DNA of 64,000 nt from Bradyrhizobium ontarionense (GCF_021088345.1 NZ_CP088156.1:1054001-1118000), one strand, 5' to 3'. Numbered from the stretch's first letter, positions 54,503 to 63,520 are shown. Numbers and translations: made by a program. Notes: generated by a model from the sequence alone, not told the origin.

Positions 54503-55522
54503 GTGCTTCGGCTCGACAAGTTCAAGAAGTATCCGCTGACCTTCGGTCCCACGCCTATCGAGCATCTGCCGCGGCTGACGGCGGCGCTCGGTGGCAAGGT
54601 GCAGATCTATGCCAAGCGCGACGACTGCAATTCGGGACTCGCCATGGGCGGCAACAAGCTGCGCAAGCTCGAATACATCGTGCCGGATGCGATCGAGTCG
54701 AATGCCGACACGCTGGTCTCGATCGGCGGCGTGCAGTCCAACCATACCCGCATGGTCGCGGCGACCGCCGCCAAGATCGGCATGAAGTGCGTGGTCGTGC
54801 AGGAAAGCTGGGTGCCGCACGAGGACGCCGTCTACGACCGCGTCGGCAACATCCTGCTGACGCGCCTGATGGGCGCCGACAGCCGCATCGTTGACGACGG
54901 CTTCGACATCGGCATCCGCAAGAGCTGGGAAGATGCGATGCAGTCGGTGCGGGATGCCGGCGGCAAGCCCTACGGCATTCCGGCCGGCGCCTCCGTGCAC
55001 AAGTTCGGCGGTCTCGGCTATGTCGGCTTTGCCGAGGAGGTCCGCAAGCAGGAAGCCGAGCTCGGCTTCAAATTCGACTACATCATCGTCTGCGTGGTCA
55101 CCGGGTCGACCCAGGGCGGCATGATCGTCGGCTTCGCGGCCGACGGCCGCGCCGACCGCGTGATCGGCATCGACGCCTCCGGCACGCCGGCGCAGACCCG
55201 CGCCCAGGTGCGCGAGATCGTCGACAACACCGCTGAGCTGGTCGAGCTCGGCCGCGAGGTGCGCGACGACGAGATCGTGATCATCGAGGACTATGCCTAT
55301 CCGGCCTATGGCGTGCCGAGCGCCGAGACCAACGAGGCCATCCGGCTGGCCGCGCGCACCGAGGCGATGATCACCGACCCGGTCTACGAGGGCAAGTCGA
55401 TGCAGGGCATGATCGACCTGGTCAAGAAGGGCTACTTCCCGGAGGGCGCGAAGGTGCTCTACGCCCATCTCGGCGGCGCGCCCGCGCTCAACGGCTACAG
55501 CTACACGTATCGGAACGGGTGA
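54503..55522 (+). CDS. acdS: 1-aminocyclopropane-1-carboxylate deaminase
   Basis: 339 residues, PLP enzyme that splits ACC, the ethylene precursor, to 2-oxobutyrate and ammonia, lowering plant ethylene. It starts at GTG 54503 (GGAGAG five bases upstream), the family position before [11 protein letters not shown]. The PLP lysine is in [10 protein letters not shown] (~52) and the serine in GGVQSNHTR (~79). PVYEGKSM supplies Tyr 295/Glu 296 and LYAHLGG supplies Leu 323, the residues that separate true ACC deaminases from D-cysteine desulfhydrases. Confidence 0.96.
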   Translation: MLRLDKFKKYPLTFGPTPIEHLPRLTAALGGKVQIYAKRDDCNSGLAMGGNKLRKLEYIVPDAIESNADTLVSIGGVQSNHTRMVAATAAKIGMKCVVVQESWVPHEDAVYDRVGNILLTRLMGADSRIVDDGFDIGIRKSWEDAMQSVRDAGGKPYGIPAGASVHKFGGLGYVGFAEEVRKQEAELGFKFDYIIVCVVTGSTQGGMIVGFAADGRADRVIGIDASGTPAQTRAQVREIVDNTAELVELGREVRDDEIVIIEDYAYPAYGVPSAETNEAIRLAARTEAMITDPVYEGKSMQGMIDLVKKGYFPEGAKVLYAHLGGAPALNGYSYTYRNG

Positions 55523-55583
55523 GGGCGGTTTCATCTTCCCCCGCAGCGTAGCGGTGAGCCGAGCTCCAACAACACACTCCGCT

Positions 55584-55708
55584 GTCGTCCCGGCCCCCGA
55601 GCCGGGACCCATAACCACCGGCGGTGCTGGTCTGGTCGGGCTGCATCTCCTGGCCTGCCACGAACCACGGCCTGTGAGTATGGGGTCCCGGCTCAAGGCC
55701 GGGACGAC
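55584..55708. repeat. Inverted repeat GTCGTCCCGGCC/GGCCGGGACGAC
   Basis: Perfect 12-base outer arms; the arms stay nearly complementary for about 30 bases (GAGCCGGGACCC against GGGTCCCGGCTC), enclosing about 60 bases. Confidence 0.8.
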
Positions 55709-55744
55709 ACCGAATGTGTCCCACGAGCGACCTACACATGGTCT

Positions 55745-55890
55745 CGTCATTCCGGGGCGCGCGACGCGCGAGCCCGGAATCCATAACCACGAACGCTCGT
55801 ATCGGGCACGTCGGCTGCTCCATCTCGTTCCAACAAGCGCGTCACGGAGTATGGATTCCGGGCTCGCGCGTCGCGCGCCCCGGAATGACG
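55745..55890. repeat. Inverted repeat with 41-base perfect arms
   Basis: The segment 55745-55785, starting CGTCATTCCGGGGCGCGCG, is exactly complementary to 55850-55890, separated by 64 bases. Such length without mismatch indicates a recent or actively maintained element. Confidence 0.9.
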
Positions 55891-55989
55891 GCGAGTGTGT
55901 GGAAAGAGCGATCCACCCATGACGTTACCTTCTCGCGACGCATCCGCATCCGAGTGATCCATCAGTTCGACCCTCTCGAATAGAAGAGG

Positions 55990-56094
55990 GCGCAGGGAAT
56001 GCCGGGTGCTGGCCGCAACCCATGGCCCGCCTGCAACAAGAAAAGCAGGCGGCAGTCACCACAGGTCCAGCCGGTCATCCGGCATTCCCTGCGC
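55990..56094. repeat. Inverted repeat GCGCAGGGAATGCCGG/CCGGCATTCCCTGCGC
   Basis: 16-base perfect outer arms, with an inner GCCTGC...GCAGGC pair. Typical of a dispersed intergenic element. Confidence 0.8.
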
Positions 56095-56714
56095 GACGGT
56101 CTTAACGCTTATACGCAGTCTCCCTGGTGCGCCGGGCTTGTTGGCCACCATGGCGACAATGCGCTTGCGCGCATTGCGCTGGACACCAGCATCGGGGTGT
56201 CAGGACGCTGCGATTTCACGTCCGCGCCATGCCGTTCGTCCGCGTGCAAGCACGCTGCGGCATGTCGCGGCCATCGCCTCCCCACCTCGCGTGTCGTGAC
56301 GATCGCGCGCAACGCCCCTCTCGATGAGGCGGGATGCGCACAGTCAATCACATGTTCTGATAAAACGAAACAGAAATATTTTTAGCGAGACGACTGGACA
56401 GGGGTCTTCGCGTTGAAAACGCTGGCGAACATCGCGTTTTGGCGCAAGTCATTTGGGGTATTTTTGCGTAGCAGTCCCAACGCCGCGTGATAGGCCCATC
56501 TACGATGTCCCATCGAAGGTCGCAGTCGTCCGTCGTATCGCTGCTCCGGGCCGACAACGCACCGCTCATCAGAGTCCGGGAATGTCCCTTAAGGGCGAAG
56601 AGCGGACATGACGCAGTTAGATTTGTCTTTTGAAACAGGCACTGATTCGGTTGGACCGCTGTCGGGAGGCAAGATGATCGATTTGATTGGACCGCTCGTT
56701 GCGGCGCCTATGGT

Positions 56715-59201
56715 CTACTTAGCCCCAGCAGCGTCGGCCTGACGACGCGCGTGCCGCTTTTGCCAGTAGTCGCGTCGTTCGACATGAAATGGCTTCATGT
56801 TGAGATATAACTGCTGTGTCGCGTCCGCAAGCGCGGATAGCGTTCGGATTTGGTTGGAGTTGGCAAACTGAGCGTGCCTACCTCCAAGCTCTTTCCACAC
56901 ATGCCAGACATTATAGTCCATTGTTAGTTCGTGCGAAGTGAGCAGCAATACAGGATTTATCGGATCGCCGTACGCGTTGACGCGTCTTCCCCAGGTCACG
57001 AATCTCCGCAGGATTTTGCTTTCGGCAGGCGTAAAATGGTCGCGGAGAACGGCGATCACAATCACCGTTTCAGATAGCTTTGTTGCGACAGCCTTTAGCT
57101 TTGCCAACTCGTTCGCCGTTATAAGCTCGCCCTGACCGAGCGACTTTGCTTCGCCGATCACTAGCTGGGGAGGACGTTGCGTTTCGCGCAAGCCATCGTC
57201 GCTGTGCCACGCTATAAAATCCACCTCGTATGAAATTCCATCAAACGTGAGGTTCATCGCGGTAGCAAAGGTTAACCTATCGAATGAGTTGAGTGCACGA
57301 CTCACAACCCGCATTGCTAGAAGAGCACTATAGGAACCCCTCCCATAGTCTGGAACAGAGAAGGGGCCGACGACACGGTAGCTCCAGTTGCCATTTTGAC
57401 TGCGCAACTCGGCCTGCGGAAATTCGTACGAGTTCAAACAGCGTTGGCAAGTCAGGCTATAATCGACCGATGTCAGCGAACTCCAGTTTGTGGCTTTGCA
57501 GGTCGGACACTCCGTTTCCAGACCTAAGCGTACGACGTTCGCATCAGTGAAGTGTTTCAGGTCTGGGCCACGAAAAAGCTCTCGCTTTCGCTTTGCGACG
57601 AGGTCTCGCCAATCCTTCACCGGGGCGGCGCGTAGTTCAAAGCTCTCTTCAATGGCATTGTCCCCAATGCGCCTGCGTCGCAGGCCACCTGCCATTTTGT
57701 TCAATAGCTTAAGCGTATCGAGATCAGCCAAAATACCAAGTTTTCTAAGGCCACCCAAATGCTCAAGTATCTGTTTAGCAATGTGCCCGGGTTCGGAAAG
57801 GCAGGCGGTAACGCCCAACTGTTCTAGCGAACCAATGATCGCTTCCTCGGCCCTAAGCAGTGAGACATGTTGCGCGAGGTTCTTATATTGCTGCGGAAAG
57901 ACCCAACCCTCGCTTCCAATCGGTATTTGCTCGCCGCGCATCCCGAGAAAGGGCCACGAGCGATCGAACGTATTGAAGGGCAGCACCGTGGCCACGCGTT
58001 GGTCCGAATAGCTGGATGCCTTTAGCACATTAACCCACCGATGATCGCCTCCGCCATAGCGGCTCGCGAATTTGGGTGCCAGCGGTTGGAACGCTGTAAT
58101 CGAATTTTGCGCCTCCTCGTTGACGACGAGGTCCACGCTACTTTCATCAGCGGTGACCTTTAGGCGCGTGTTGCGTAGAACGAACGGGTCATAGTGATCG
58201 ATCCAGATGGGACTGCGCCAGAGCTTAACTGAAAGAGCTCCCGCCGGAAGACCCGGTTTGATTTTTCCTATCAGAGCCTCTGAAGTCGCTTTATCTATAG
58301 AACGACTGAACTCGATCGTTGCACTGTGCATTATACCGTGTGGATTTCCGATGACCGGAAGATGCTGAGATTTTACGAATTCGAAGATGTCATTCGACAG
58401 CGCCTCGAACCAATTCAGAGGAACGGGCAGCACTGGGCTGGATTCGAGTCTCAAATTCCAGACGTCAATAAGGTCAGTGGATTTTGTCGGATCAAAAATA
58501 AATAGCACAGGATCGTGGTGCCAATAGCGCTGCGCGTCTAGTCCATAGCGCGTCGCGCGGAGCGGAGTCTTTGCTCCTTCGCCATAAACGCGTCTCCAGG
58601 TTTCGGGCGAAGCCTCTGCCCGTTCTGGCTTATAGACTTCTACGTACGCGTTCTGAGCATAGGTCAGGTCGGCCGACGTCGGATACACGCCGAATATGCA
58701 CTCGACTAGCGCGTTGCCCCGCTGAGGTTTGACGGTGATGCAATCTTTCTTGTCGCGAAGGACAAATCTCTGCTCCGATTCATAGACATGCTGAAACACA
58801 TCAACGATATTTAGACCAAATGCCGACTCGGCATAACTGCGTCCGTCCTTGGGGGCGAAAAGCGTCTTAAGGGGTATTATTTGCTCGTGCATAGCGTGTT
58901 TCTGGCGAATGCCACCAAGGCCAGCCTTTTCTAATAGGCCTTCTTCCGCTTCGACATACACGTCCGGCTCGAAGAACCGAGCGTAACCCTTCGCAACGTC
59001 TGGTCCTTTGGACCGTTCGTGTGCTCCAGGCTTCCAATCCGCCGGCGGCCTGTTGAACACGGGAATAATTGGATTGTAGATTCCGCCCCAAAGGCACGTG
59101 CATAAGCGCATGATCGTGCGCAACGACGCGAGGTCCGACGGTCGAACAAGAAATCCGATCCGAGTCGGTCTGAGTCTAATTTCGGCGGTGAGTTCGGACA
59201 C
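56715..59201 (-). CDS. Unrecognised 828-residue protein with zinc ribbon and PD-(D/E)XK nuclease-like region
   Basis: Start GTG 59201 is the first possible start after an in-frame TAA; ribosome-binding site poor. No family recognised for residues ~1-560, which begin RIGFLVRPSDLASLRTIM and CLWGGIYNPIIPVF. Near 585-615 are two CxxC pairs (ECPTCK...LTCQRC), a zinc ribbon. At ~670-715 YEVDFIAW is followed by LVIGEAKS, i.e. an Asp then E-x-K on consecutive strands, the active-site pattern of restriction-endonuclease-like nucleases. GC content is clearly below that of both flanks and codon use differs, suggesting horizontal transfer. It stands alone, with repeats on one side. A DNA- or RNA-cutting defence protein is a reasonable guess, not shown. 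Confidence 0.85.
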   Translation of the reverse strand: MSELTAEIRLRPTRIGFLVRPSDLASLRTIMRLCTCLWGGIYNPIIPVFNRPPADWKPGAHERSKGPDVAKGYARFFEPDVYVEAEEGLLEKAGLGGIRQKHAMHEQIIPLKTLFAPKDGRSYAESAFGLNIVDVFQHVYESEQRFVLRDKKDCITVKPQRGNALVECIFGVYPTSADLTYAQNAYVEVYKPERAEASPETWRRVYGEGAKTPLRATRYGLDAQRYWHHDPVLFIFDPTKSTDLIDVWNLRLESSPVLPVPLNWFEALSNDIFEFVKSQHLPVIGNPHGIMHSATIEFSRSIDKATSEALIGKIKPGLPAGALSVKLWRSPIWIDHYDPFVLRNTRLKVTADESSVDLVVNEEAQNSITAFQPLAPKFASRYGGGDHRWVNVLKASSYSDQRVATVLPFNTFDRSWPFLGMRGEQIPIGSEGWVFPQQYKNLAQHVSLLRAEEAIIGSLEQLGVTACLSEPGHIAKQILEHLGGLRKLGILADLDTLKLLNKMAGGLRRRRIGDNAIEESFELRAAPVKDWRDLVAKRKRELFRGPDLKHFTDANVVRLGLETECPTCKATNWSSLTSVDYSLTCQRCLNSYEFPQAELRSQNGNWSYRVVGPFSVPDYGRGSYSALLAMRVVSRALNSFDRLTFATAMNLTFDGISYEVDFIAWHSDDGLRETQRPPQLVIGEAKSLGQGELITANELAKLKAVATKLSETVIVIAVLRDHFTPAESKILRRFVTWGRRVNAYGDPINPVLLLTSHELTMDYNVWHVWKELGGRHAQFANSNQIRTLSALADATQQLYLNMKPFHVERRDYWQKRHARRQADAAGAK

Positions 59202-59773
59202 GATGACAAAACTCGCTTAGGAATATCCGCTATACACAACCCGGGTGTCAATTCTGTCAACCTTTCAACCCAGGTTTTTCCCCTTCTGCCTTCTGCAATA
59301 GTAGGGTGCGCGTGGGTTCACGGGGCCGGGGGCCAGAAAGGAGCCGCGCTCCTCTTCGTCGGCTTTCGCGGCACTAAACTGTTTGAGCCAAATAATAGCG
59401 CGCGTGCCAATTGCTCAGGTAATATTTGCACCGGGAGCTACAGCCGATGCTTTTCACGCACCATCGTTTTTCGCGGGGACCACATCGCTGTGTGTGGTCA
59501 AGGCATCGGGCAACCTATCCACAACCACGATGCGCTGTAGTCCCTCAGATCATTCTCACAGATCCTGTTGTTGTGCTTTTGGCGCATAGCGCGACTGATG
59601 GCGAGCACGTGGGATCTCCGGAGCCGGGGTCGCCCGGCAGTGCCATCCGCCGGCCCGCCACAGCCGCCCTTCACCGATAGCCGGCCGACGTCCGTAATGG
59701 GCTGAATGCGACGCCGGTGACTCGGTCGCAAAGGTCTGCCTTGGGTCACAAATGAACTAGGACGAGAGGTTCA
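59202..59773. other. Gene-free interval upstream of the nuclease-like gene
   Basis: About 570 bases between two genes on the same strand. The first ~150 bases are AT-richer (ATACACAACCC, CAACCTTTCAACC) and should hold the promoter of the nuclease-like gene. Open frames here have no ribosome-binding sites or protein-like composition. I see no att-site duplication. Confidence 0.5.
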
Positions 59774-60244
59774 TCAAGCGTCATAGATCAGGCAGGTCGT
59801 CGTGCCATGCGCAAGCAGGCGGCCGCCTGCGTCGGTGATCCGGCCCCCGGCAGTGCCGACGCGACGACCGCAGGTGAGGACGGTCCCCTCGGCGCGGATC
59901 ACTCCCGTGTCTGGCGTGATAGCCCGCAACAACGAGATCTTGAACTCCAGCGTCGTCTGAGTCACGCCTCTGTCCAGCATCGACCAGATCGCGAGGCCCA
60001 TGCAGCTATCGAGCAACGTCGCGGAGAGGCCGCCGTGCACGGTGCCGGCTGGATTGAGGTGAGCCTCGGTTGGCTTCGCGGTCACGACAACGCGCCCCTT
60101 CGTCGCTTCGGCAACGTCATAGCCCAGCGTACGCGCAATCGTGTTGAGCGGCAGCGTCCCGTCCACGAGCCCCTGGACGAATTCAAGGCCGCTCATCTCT
60201 TTGCGCCTGCTGTCTTCGACTGTCCCGTACAGCTTGCCTGACAT
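59774..60244 (-). CDS. PaaI-type hotdog-fold thioesterase
   Basis: 156 residues. HLNPAGTVHGGLSATLLDSCMGLAIWSML is the hotdog helix with the HGG motif of PaaI/YbgC-type acyl-CoA thioesterases; LEFKISLLRAITPDTGVIRAEGTVL forms the following strands. AAAGGA precedes ATG 60244. Expected to hydrolyse a small or aromatic acyl-CoA; substrate unknown. Confidence 0.88.
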   Translation of the reverse strand: MSGKLYGTVEDSRRKEMSGLEFVQGLVDGTLPLNTIARTLGYDVAEATKGRVVVTAKPTEAHLNPAGTVHGGLSATLLDSCMGLAIWSMLDRGVTQTTLEFKISLLRAITPDTGVIRAEGTVLTCGRRVGTAGGRITDAGGRLLAHGTTTCLIYDA

Positions 60245-60260
60245 TTCGAATCCTTTGTCG

Positions 60261-60842
60261 TTACTGCGAAGCTCTTGGCCTGCGTGGGCGCAGCCTCGAC
60301 GGCGGACGACCGTAGAGAGCAACGAAAGTCGCGCTCATGCGGCGCGGGCTGGAAAAGCCGGCGCGGCTTGCAATCCGCGCAATCGGCAGTTCGGTCTCAT
60401 CGAGCATCCGCTTGGCGCGCTGGATGCGCAGCGATTGCGCCATCTGCGTCGGCGACGCGTCAAGATGCGCCGCGAACAAGCGGGCCAGATGACGCGCGCC
60501 AATACCGAGTCGATCCGCCAGCGCATCGATGCCGTCATGGTCGAGCGCACCGGCCTCGATCAGGGTCAGCGCGCGATCCACGGTGCTCTGCGTTCCCCTC
60601 CAGGCCGGGCAGAACGGCGCGGTCTCGGGGCGGCAGCGCAGGCAGGGGCGATAGCCGGCGCCTTCGGCTGCCGCAGCGCTGCGGTAGAAGTGGACGTTAC
60701 GCGCCAGCGGCGTCCGCACCCGGCAGACCGGCCGGCAATAGACGCCGGTCGTCCTGACGGCGACGAAGACGATGCCGTCGAGCGCGGCGTCGCGACGGCA
60801 AAGCGCCTGGTAGAGGGCTGCAGGATCACGCATGACGTCCAT
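60261..60842 (-). CDS. Ada-like protein: methyl-accepting Zn domain plus AraC HTH, without repair domain
   Basis: 193 residues. Residues ~10-75 are the Ada N-terminal domain with all four zinc cysteines (TTGVYCRPVC at 36/40; RPCLRC at 67/70), one of which accepts methyl groups from DNA phosphotriesters. An AraC-type double HTH follows (~95-185). The chain ends just after it, so the O6-methylguanine methyltransferase (Ada) or AlkA glycosylase domain usually fused here is missing, as in Bacillus AdaA. GGGG lies before the ATG. It probably senses alkylation damage and activates repair genes. Confidence 0.88.
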   Translation of the reverse strand: MDVMRDPAALYQALCRRDAALDGIVFVAVRTTGVYCRPVCRVRTPLARNVHFYRSAAAAEGAGYRPCLRCRPETAPFCPAWRGTQSTVDRALTLIEAGALDHDGIDALADRLGIGARHLARLFAAHLDASPTQMAQSLRIQRAKRMLDETELPIARIASRAGFSSPRRMSATFVALYGRPPSRLRPRRPRASQ

Positions 60843-61010
60843 GTACCCCGATTGCCCATTCGTCGCGAGCAGCGGCCGATGATCAGGTCCGAAAACGACC
60901 GCTCCGCCCCCGCGGGATCCTCATCGAAGGGCTTGGCACCAGCTTCGGGACGCCAGAACCACATGACTGGTTTTTTGGAGTTGCTGAGAAAGTTGCTATT
61001 CCAGCGTAGC

Positions 61011-61454
61011 CTAAATTGGTGCTCTCTCAAGCCGGGATCGGTGCTTGGCGAGAATGACACGAACGAAGGGCGTTACCCAGAACTGCTGTTCGGGATCGTC
61101 GAAGTCCTCAGCATCGAGCACCGACCAATACCAGACAGTATGAGCATGGAGATCGATGTTCCGGTCGAGGATATCGAGGACACGTTGCCATCGCGGGTCA
61201 GGATCGGGGCGATCCTCCAAGAACCGCAGATCCTCGAATGACTGAAGGATCGTCTCCATGAGTACGAAGCGCTCGTCTTCGCTCAGCTCCCCGCTTTCAT
61301 ATGCAGAGAGAAATTCGTCGATCCTCATCGCATCTGCCACTTCCCACTCCCAGTCCTGCATCTGAGGATGGTACGGAAAGCCGAAACGGCGGCACAACGC
61401 GTTCACGGCCTCGCGCGTAGGGTAGCGCCGGAGATGGTCTGGTAGGCTGGACAT
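61011..61454 (-). CDS. Acidic orphan protein (147 aa)
   Basis: 147 residues, strongly acidic and Trp/Phe/Asp-rich: QDWEWEVADAMRIDEFLSAYESGELSEDERFVLMETILQSFEDL, later HTVWYWSVLDAEDFDDPEQQFWVTPFVRVILAKH. No signal peptide or membrane segment. The composition and size resemble immunity or adaptor proteins, but no toxin gene is adjacent and I recognise no family. It sits among small stand-alone genes. Confidence 0.7.
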   Translation of the reverse strand: MSSLPDHLRRYPTREAVNALCRRFGFPYHPQMQDWEWEVADAMRIDEFLSAYESGELSEDERFVLMETILQSFEDLRFLEDRPDPDPRWQRVLDILDRNIDLHAHTVWYWSVLDAEDFDDPEQQFWVTPFVRVILAKHRSRLERAPI

Positions 61455-61470
61455 CGATCGCTCGGGGCGT

Positions 61471-61510
61471 CATGGTTCGAGGCACGCCGCGCACGGCGCT
61501 CCTCGCCATC
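61471..61510. repeat. Palindromic dispersed repeat (GTTCGAGACGC family, divergent copy)
   Basis: CATGGTTCGAGGCACGCCG...CGGCGCTCCTCGCCATC has the same layout as the unit at 1193-1243. Confidence 0.55.
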
Positions 61511-61546
61511 GGGATTTGCTGTTGCGCCTGGATCCGAGCGCGCTTC

Positions 61547-62338
61547 TCAATCAAACCAGGTCTTGTAGATCGCCTGATAGCTGCCGTTCTCGGTCGAGAT
61601 GTGCAGCCACTGGTCGACGAAGGCCTTCAGCGCCATGTCGCGCTGCAGCCAGTAGGCCTTCTCGGAGAAGTCGAACGGCTTGTCGGGGTGGACGGCGCAG
61701 AGCACGCCGGGATGCAGCTTCTGCTGATAGCGTGTCTCGGAGGCGTCCGTCATCATCAGGTCGGCGTCGCCCTTGGCAATCTCGTCGAAGATGGTGACGT
61801 TGTCGTTGTGGACCTTGATCTCGGCCGCCTTGACGTTGGCGCGGGCGAAGCGCTCGTTGGTGCCGCCGGGATTGACGATGATGCGGGTGCCGGGCTTGTC
61901 GATGTCGGACAGCGTCTGGTACTTCGACGTGTCGGTGCAGCGGGCGATCGGGGTCTTGCCCTCGCGCATGATCGGCGTCGTGAAGTAGCCCTTCTTCTGC
62001 CGGTCGAGCGTGATCGACACGCCGCCCATGGCGACGTCGAACTTGTCGGCCTCGAAATCCTTCATCAGCTGCGGCCAGCTGGTCGGCACGAACTCGACCT
62101 TGACGCCGAGCGCCTTGCCGAGCGCCTCGGCCATGTCGACGTCGAAGCCGGAGAACCTGGCCGTCGCCTTGTCGAGATAGGTGAACGGCTTGTAGTCGCC
62201 GGTCATGCCGACGCGCAGAGCGCCGCGCTGCATGATCTCGTCGAGGCGGGAAGCCTGTTCTGCGACGGCGGGGGCCGCGAGGCTGCAGACCAATGCCACG
62301 CCGGTCAGGGCGGCGAGCGTCCGGTTGAAAAGTCCCAT
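61547..62338 (-). CDS. Periplasmic cyclohexadienyl dehydratase (PheC)-like / solute-binding-fold protein
   Basis: 263 residues with a signal peptide (cleavage near AVA-EQ). The mature chain follows the SBP family 3 fold and closely matches the pattern of PheC from Pseudomonas as I know it: LRVGMTGDYKPFTYLD, GFDVDMAEALGKALGVKVEFVPTSWPQLMKDF, MGGVSITLDRQKKGYF, NPGGTNERFARAN and DADLMMTDASE. PheC converts arogenate or prephenate to phenylalanine or phenylpyruvate in the periplasm. A plain amino-acid-binding role is the alternative; no ABC transporter genes are adjacent. Confidence 0.8.
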   Translation of the reverse strand: MGLFNRTLAALTGVALVCSLAAPAVAEQASRLDEIMQRGALRVGMTGDYKPFTYLDKATARFSGFDVDMAEALGKALGVKVEFVPTSWPQLMKDFEADKFDVAMGGVSITLDRQKKGYFTTPIMREGKTPIARCTDTSKYQTLSDIDKPGTRIIVNPGGTNERFARANVKAAEIKVHNDNVTIFDEIAKGDADLMMTDASETRYQQKLHPGVLCAVHPDKPFDFSEKAYWLQRDMALKAFVDQWLHISTENGSYQAIYKTWFD

Positions 62339-62443
62339 ATTGCAATACCCTCGTTCCGATGGACCGAGCTAGTCTTTACCCGAGGTCGCGCCGCCCGACG
62401 ATAGGCGGAAGAGGGTGGTCGGTGAGCCCGTGAGGACAGTCCG

Positions 62444-62956
62444 TTGAGTATCACGATGGTAGAGGCCTCGGTCGAGGTGTTCGTGCCCTATCTCCGCAAC
62501 CTGTCGGCGCTGCTCGACAAGGCGGCGGCCTTTGCCGAGGCCCGCCAGATCGATCCGGCGGAGCTGCTGCAGGCACGGCTTGCGCCCGACATGTTCACCC
62601 TGATCCGGCAGGTCTGCGAGGCCAACCGCCACGCCACCATCGCCTGCGCGCTGCTGGCCGGCCAGACGCAGCCTGCGGTCGCGGAAAGCGATACGGACAT
62701 TGCCGGGCTGAAGGCCAGGATCGCGGCGGCGGTCGACTTTGTCCAGAGCGTGCCGCGGGACGTGATCGCGGGCAGTGGCGACCGCGAGGTGGTGTTCACC
62801 TTCCGCAGCGGCGCGACGCGCACCTTCAGCGGCCGCTCATTGCTGCTGACGTTCAGCCTGCCGCAGTTCTTTTTTCATGTCACGACCGCCTATGACGTCC
62901 TGCGCCACGCCGGCGTGCCGCTGGCGAAGCCCGATTATCTCGGGCCGCCGCGATAG
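62444..62956 (+). CDS. DUF1993-family protein, TTG start
   Basis: 170 residues, helical bundle of the DinB-like superfamily. The N-terminus SITMVEASVEVFVPYLRNLSALLDKAAAFAEARQID matches the DUF1993 opening, which supports TTG 62444 as start (GAGGACAG upstream) over the ATG four codons in. FSLPQFFFHVTTAYDVLRHAGVPLAKPDYLG is the conserved C-terminus. Function unknown. Confidence 0.85.
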   Translation: MSITMVEASVEVFVPYLRNLSALLDKAAAFAEARQIDPAELLQARLAPDMFTLIRQVCEANRHATIACALLAGQTQPAVAESDTDIAGLKARIAAAVDFVQSVPRDVIAGSGDREVVFTFRSGATRTFSGRSLLLTFSLPQFFFHVTTAYDVLRHAGVPLAKPDYLGPPR

Positions 62957-62998
62957 CGCGCGGGGGACGATCGCATGCGATGTCGACGATGTGCGGCG

Positions 62999-63109
62999 TC
63001 CTTCGAGATGCGCGCCTAGCGGCGTCCTCGGGACGAGGGCTGCTTCTCCGGGAAACCATGGGCCCTCAGGATGAGGAGCGCCGCTTGCGGCGCGTCTCGA
63101 ACCATGAGG
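62999..63109. repeat. Two facing GTTCGAGACGC-family repeat units
   Basis: TCCTTCGAGATGCGCG at 62999 and GCGCGTCTCGAACCATGAGG ending at 63109 frame two units in opposite orientation, as in the pair at 1193-1376. Confidence 0.65.
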
Positions 63110-63118
63110 CCGGGGCGG

Positions 63119-63520
63119 CTACTTCTCGCCGGTACCGTTTGGGAGAAACGGCGCGGTCGGTCCCTTGCCGGTCATCTCGTTCTTCAGCGCCTCGAAGCGC
63201 TCCGCGGCTTCGCGGGCGCGGGTATCGACCAGCTCGACGGCGGCCTCGGCGGTCATCGGGCCGCTGCTGACGGCGATCGAGGTCGGCCCGACGGTCTCGT
63301 CGACATAATAGCCATCGTCGCCGCGCCGTGCCGTCCAACGGAAACGGATCGCCGAAATGGGGCCGGGGCCGACCTTGGTATATCCATCAGCCTGATCGAA
63401 CGGCACGACCGTCGCGCTGGCCCTCTTGGCTGGCGTCGTCCTGTCGGCCGGCTTGGCCGCTTCCGGCTGATCCAGAATGCTCGCTATCGTTGCGAGCGCG
63501 TGCTCCGTCGCAACACTCAT
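63119..63520 (-). CDS. Hypothetical soluble protein (133 aa)
   Basis: 133 residues with an N-terminal helix (VATEHALATIASILDQPEA), a disordered Lys/Ala/Pro stretch, then a beta-rich part (ISAIRFRWTARRGDDGYYVDETVGPTSIAVSSGPMTAEAAVELVDTRAREAAERFEALKNEM). AGGGG before ATG 63520 is better than the GTG two codons upstream. No family recognised. Confidence 0.6.
   Translation of the reverse strand: MSVATEHALATIASILDQPEAAKPADRTTPAKRASATVVPFDQADGYTKVGPGPISAIRFRWTARRGDDGYYVDETVGPTSIAVSSGPMTAEAAVELVDTRAREAAERFEALKNEMTGKGPTAPFLPNGTGEK

Larger units (their letters stand above)
55523..56714. other. 1.2-kb gene-free, repeat-rich interval
   Basis: No credible gene. It holds three long inverted repeats (55584-55708, 55745-55890, 55990-56094), then about 600 bases of sequence turning AT-richer from 56340 towards the nuclease-like gene. 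The part at 56095-56470 looks like a decayed or non-coding dispersed element, but I cannot confirm that without a genome search. Confidence 0.6.

Noticed and set aside
55523..56714. CRISPR array
   Set aside because: The repeats are inverted pairs of different families with no regular direct repeat-spacer pattern.
56095..56714. Decayed insertion sequence or transposase pseudogene
   Set aside because: No transposase-like peptide in any frame and no terminal repeats that bracket it; described only as gene-free, repeat-like DNA.
56608..56742. 44-residue plus-strand frame overlapping the end of the nuclease-like gene
   Set aside because: No clear ribosome-binding site, overlaps the 3' end of the opposing gene by 28 bases, no protein-like features beyond a short repeat; not enough evidence for a partner gene.
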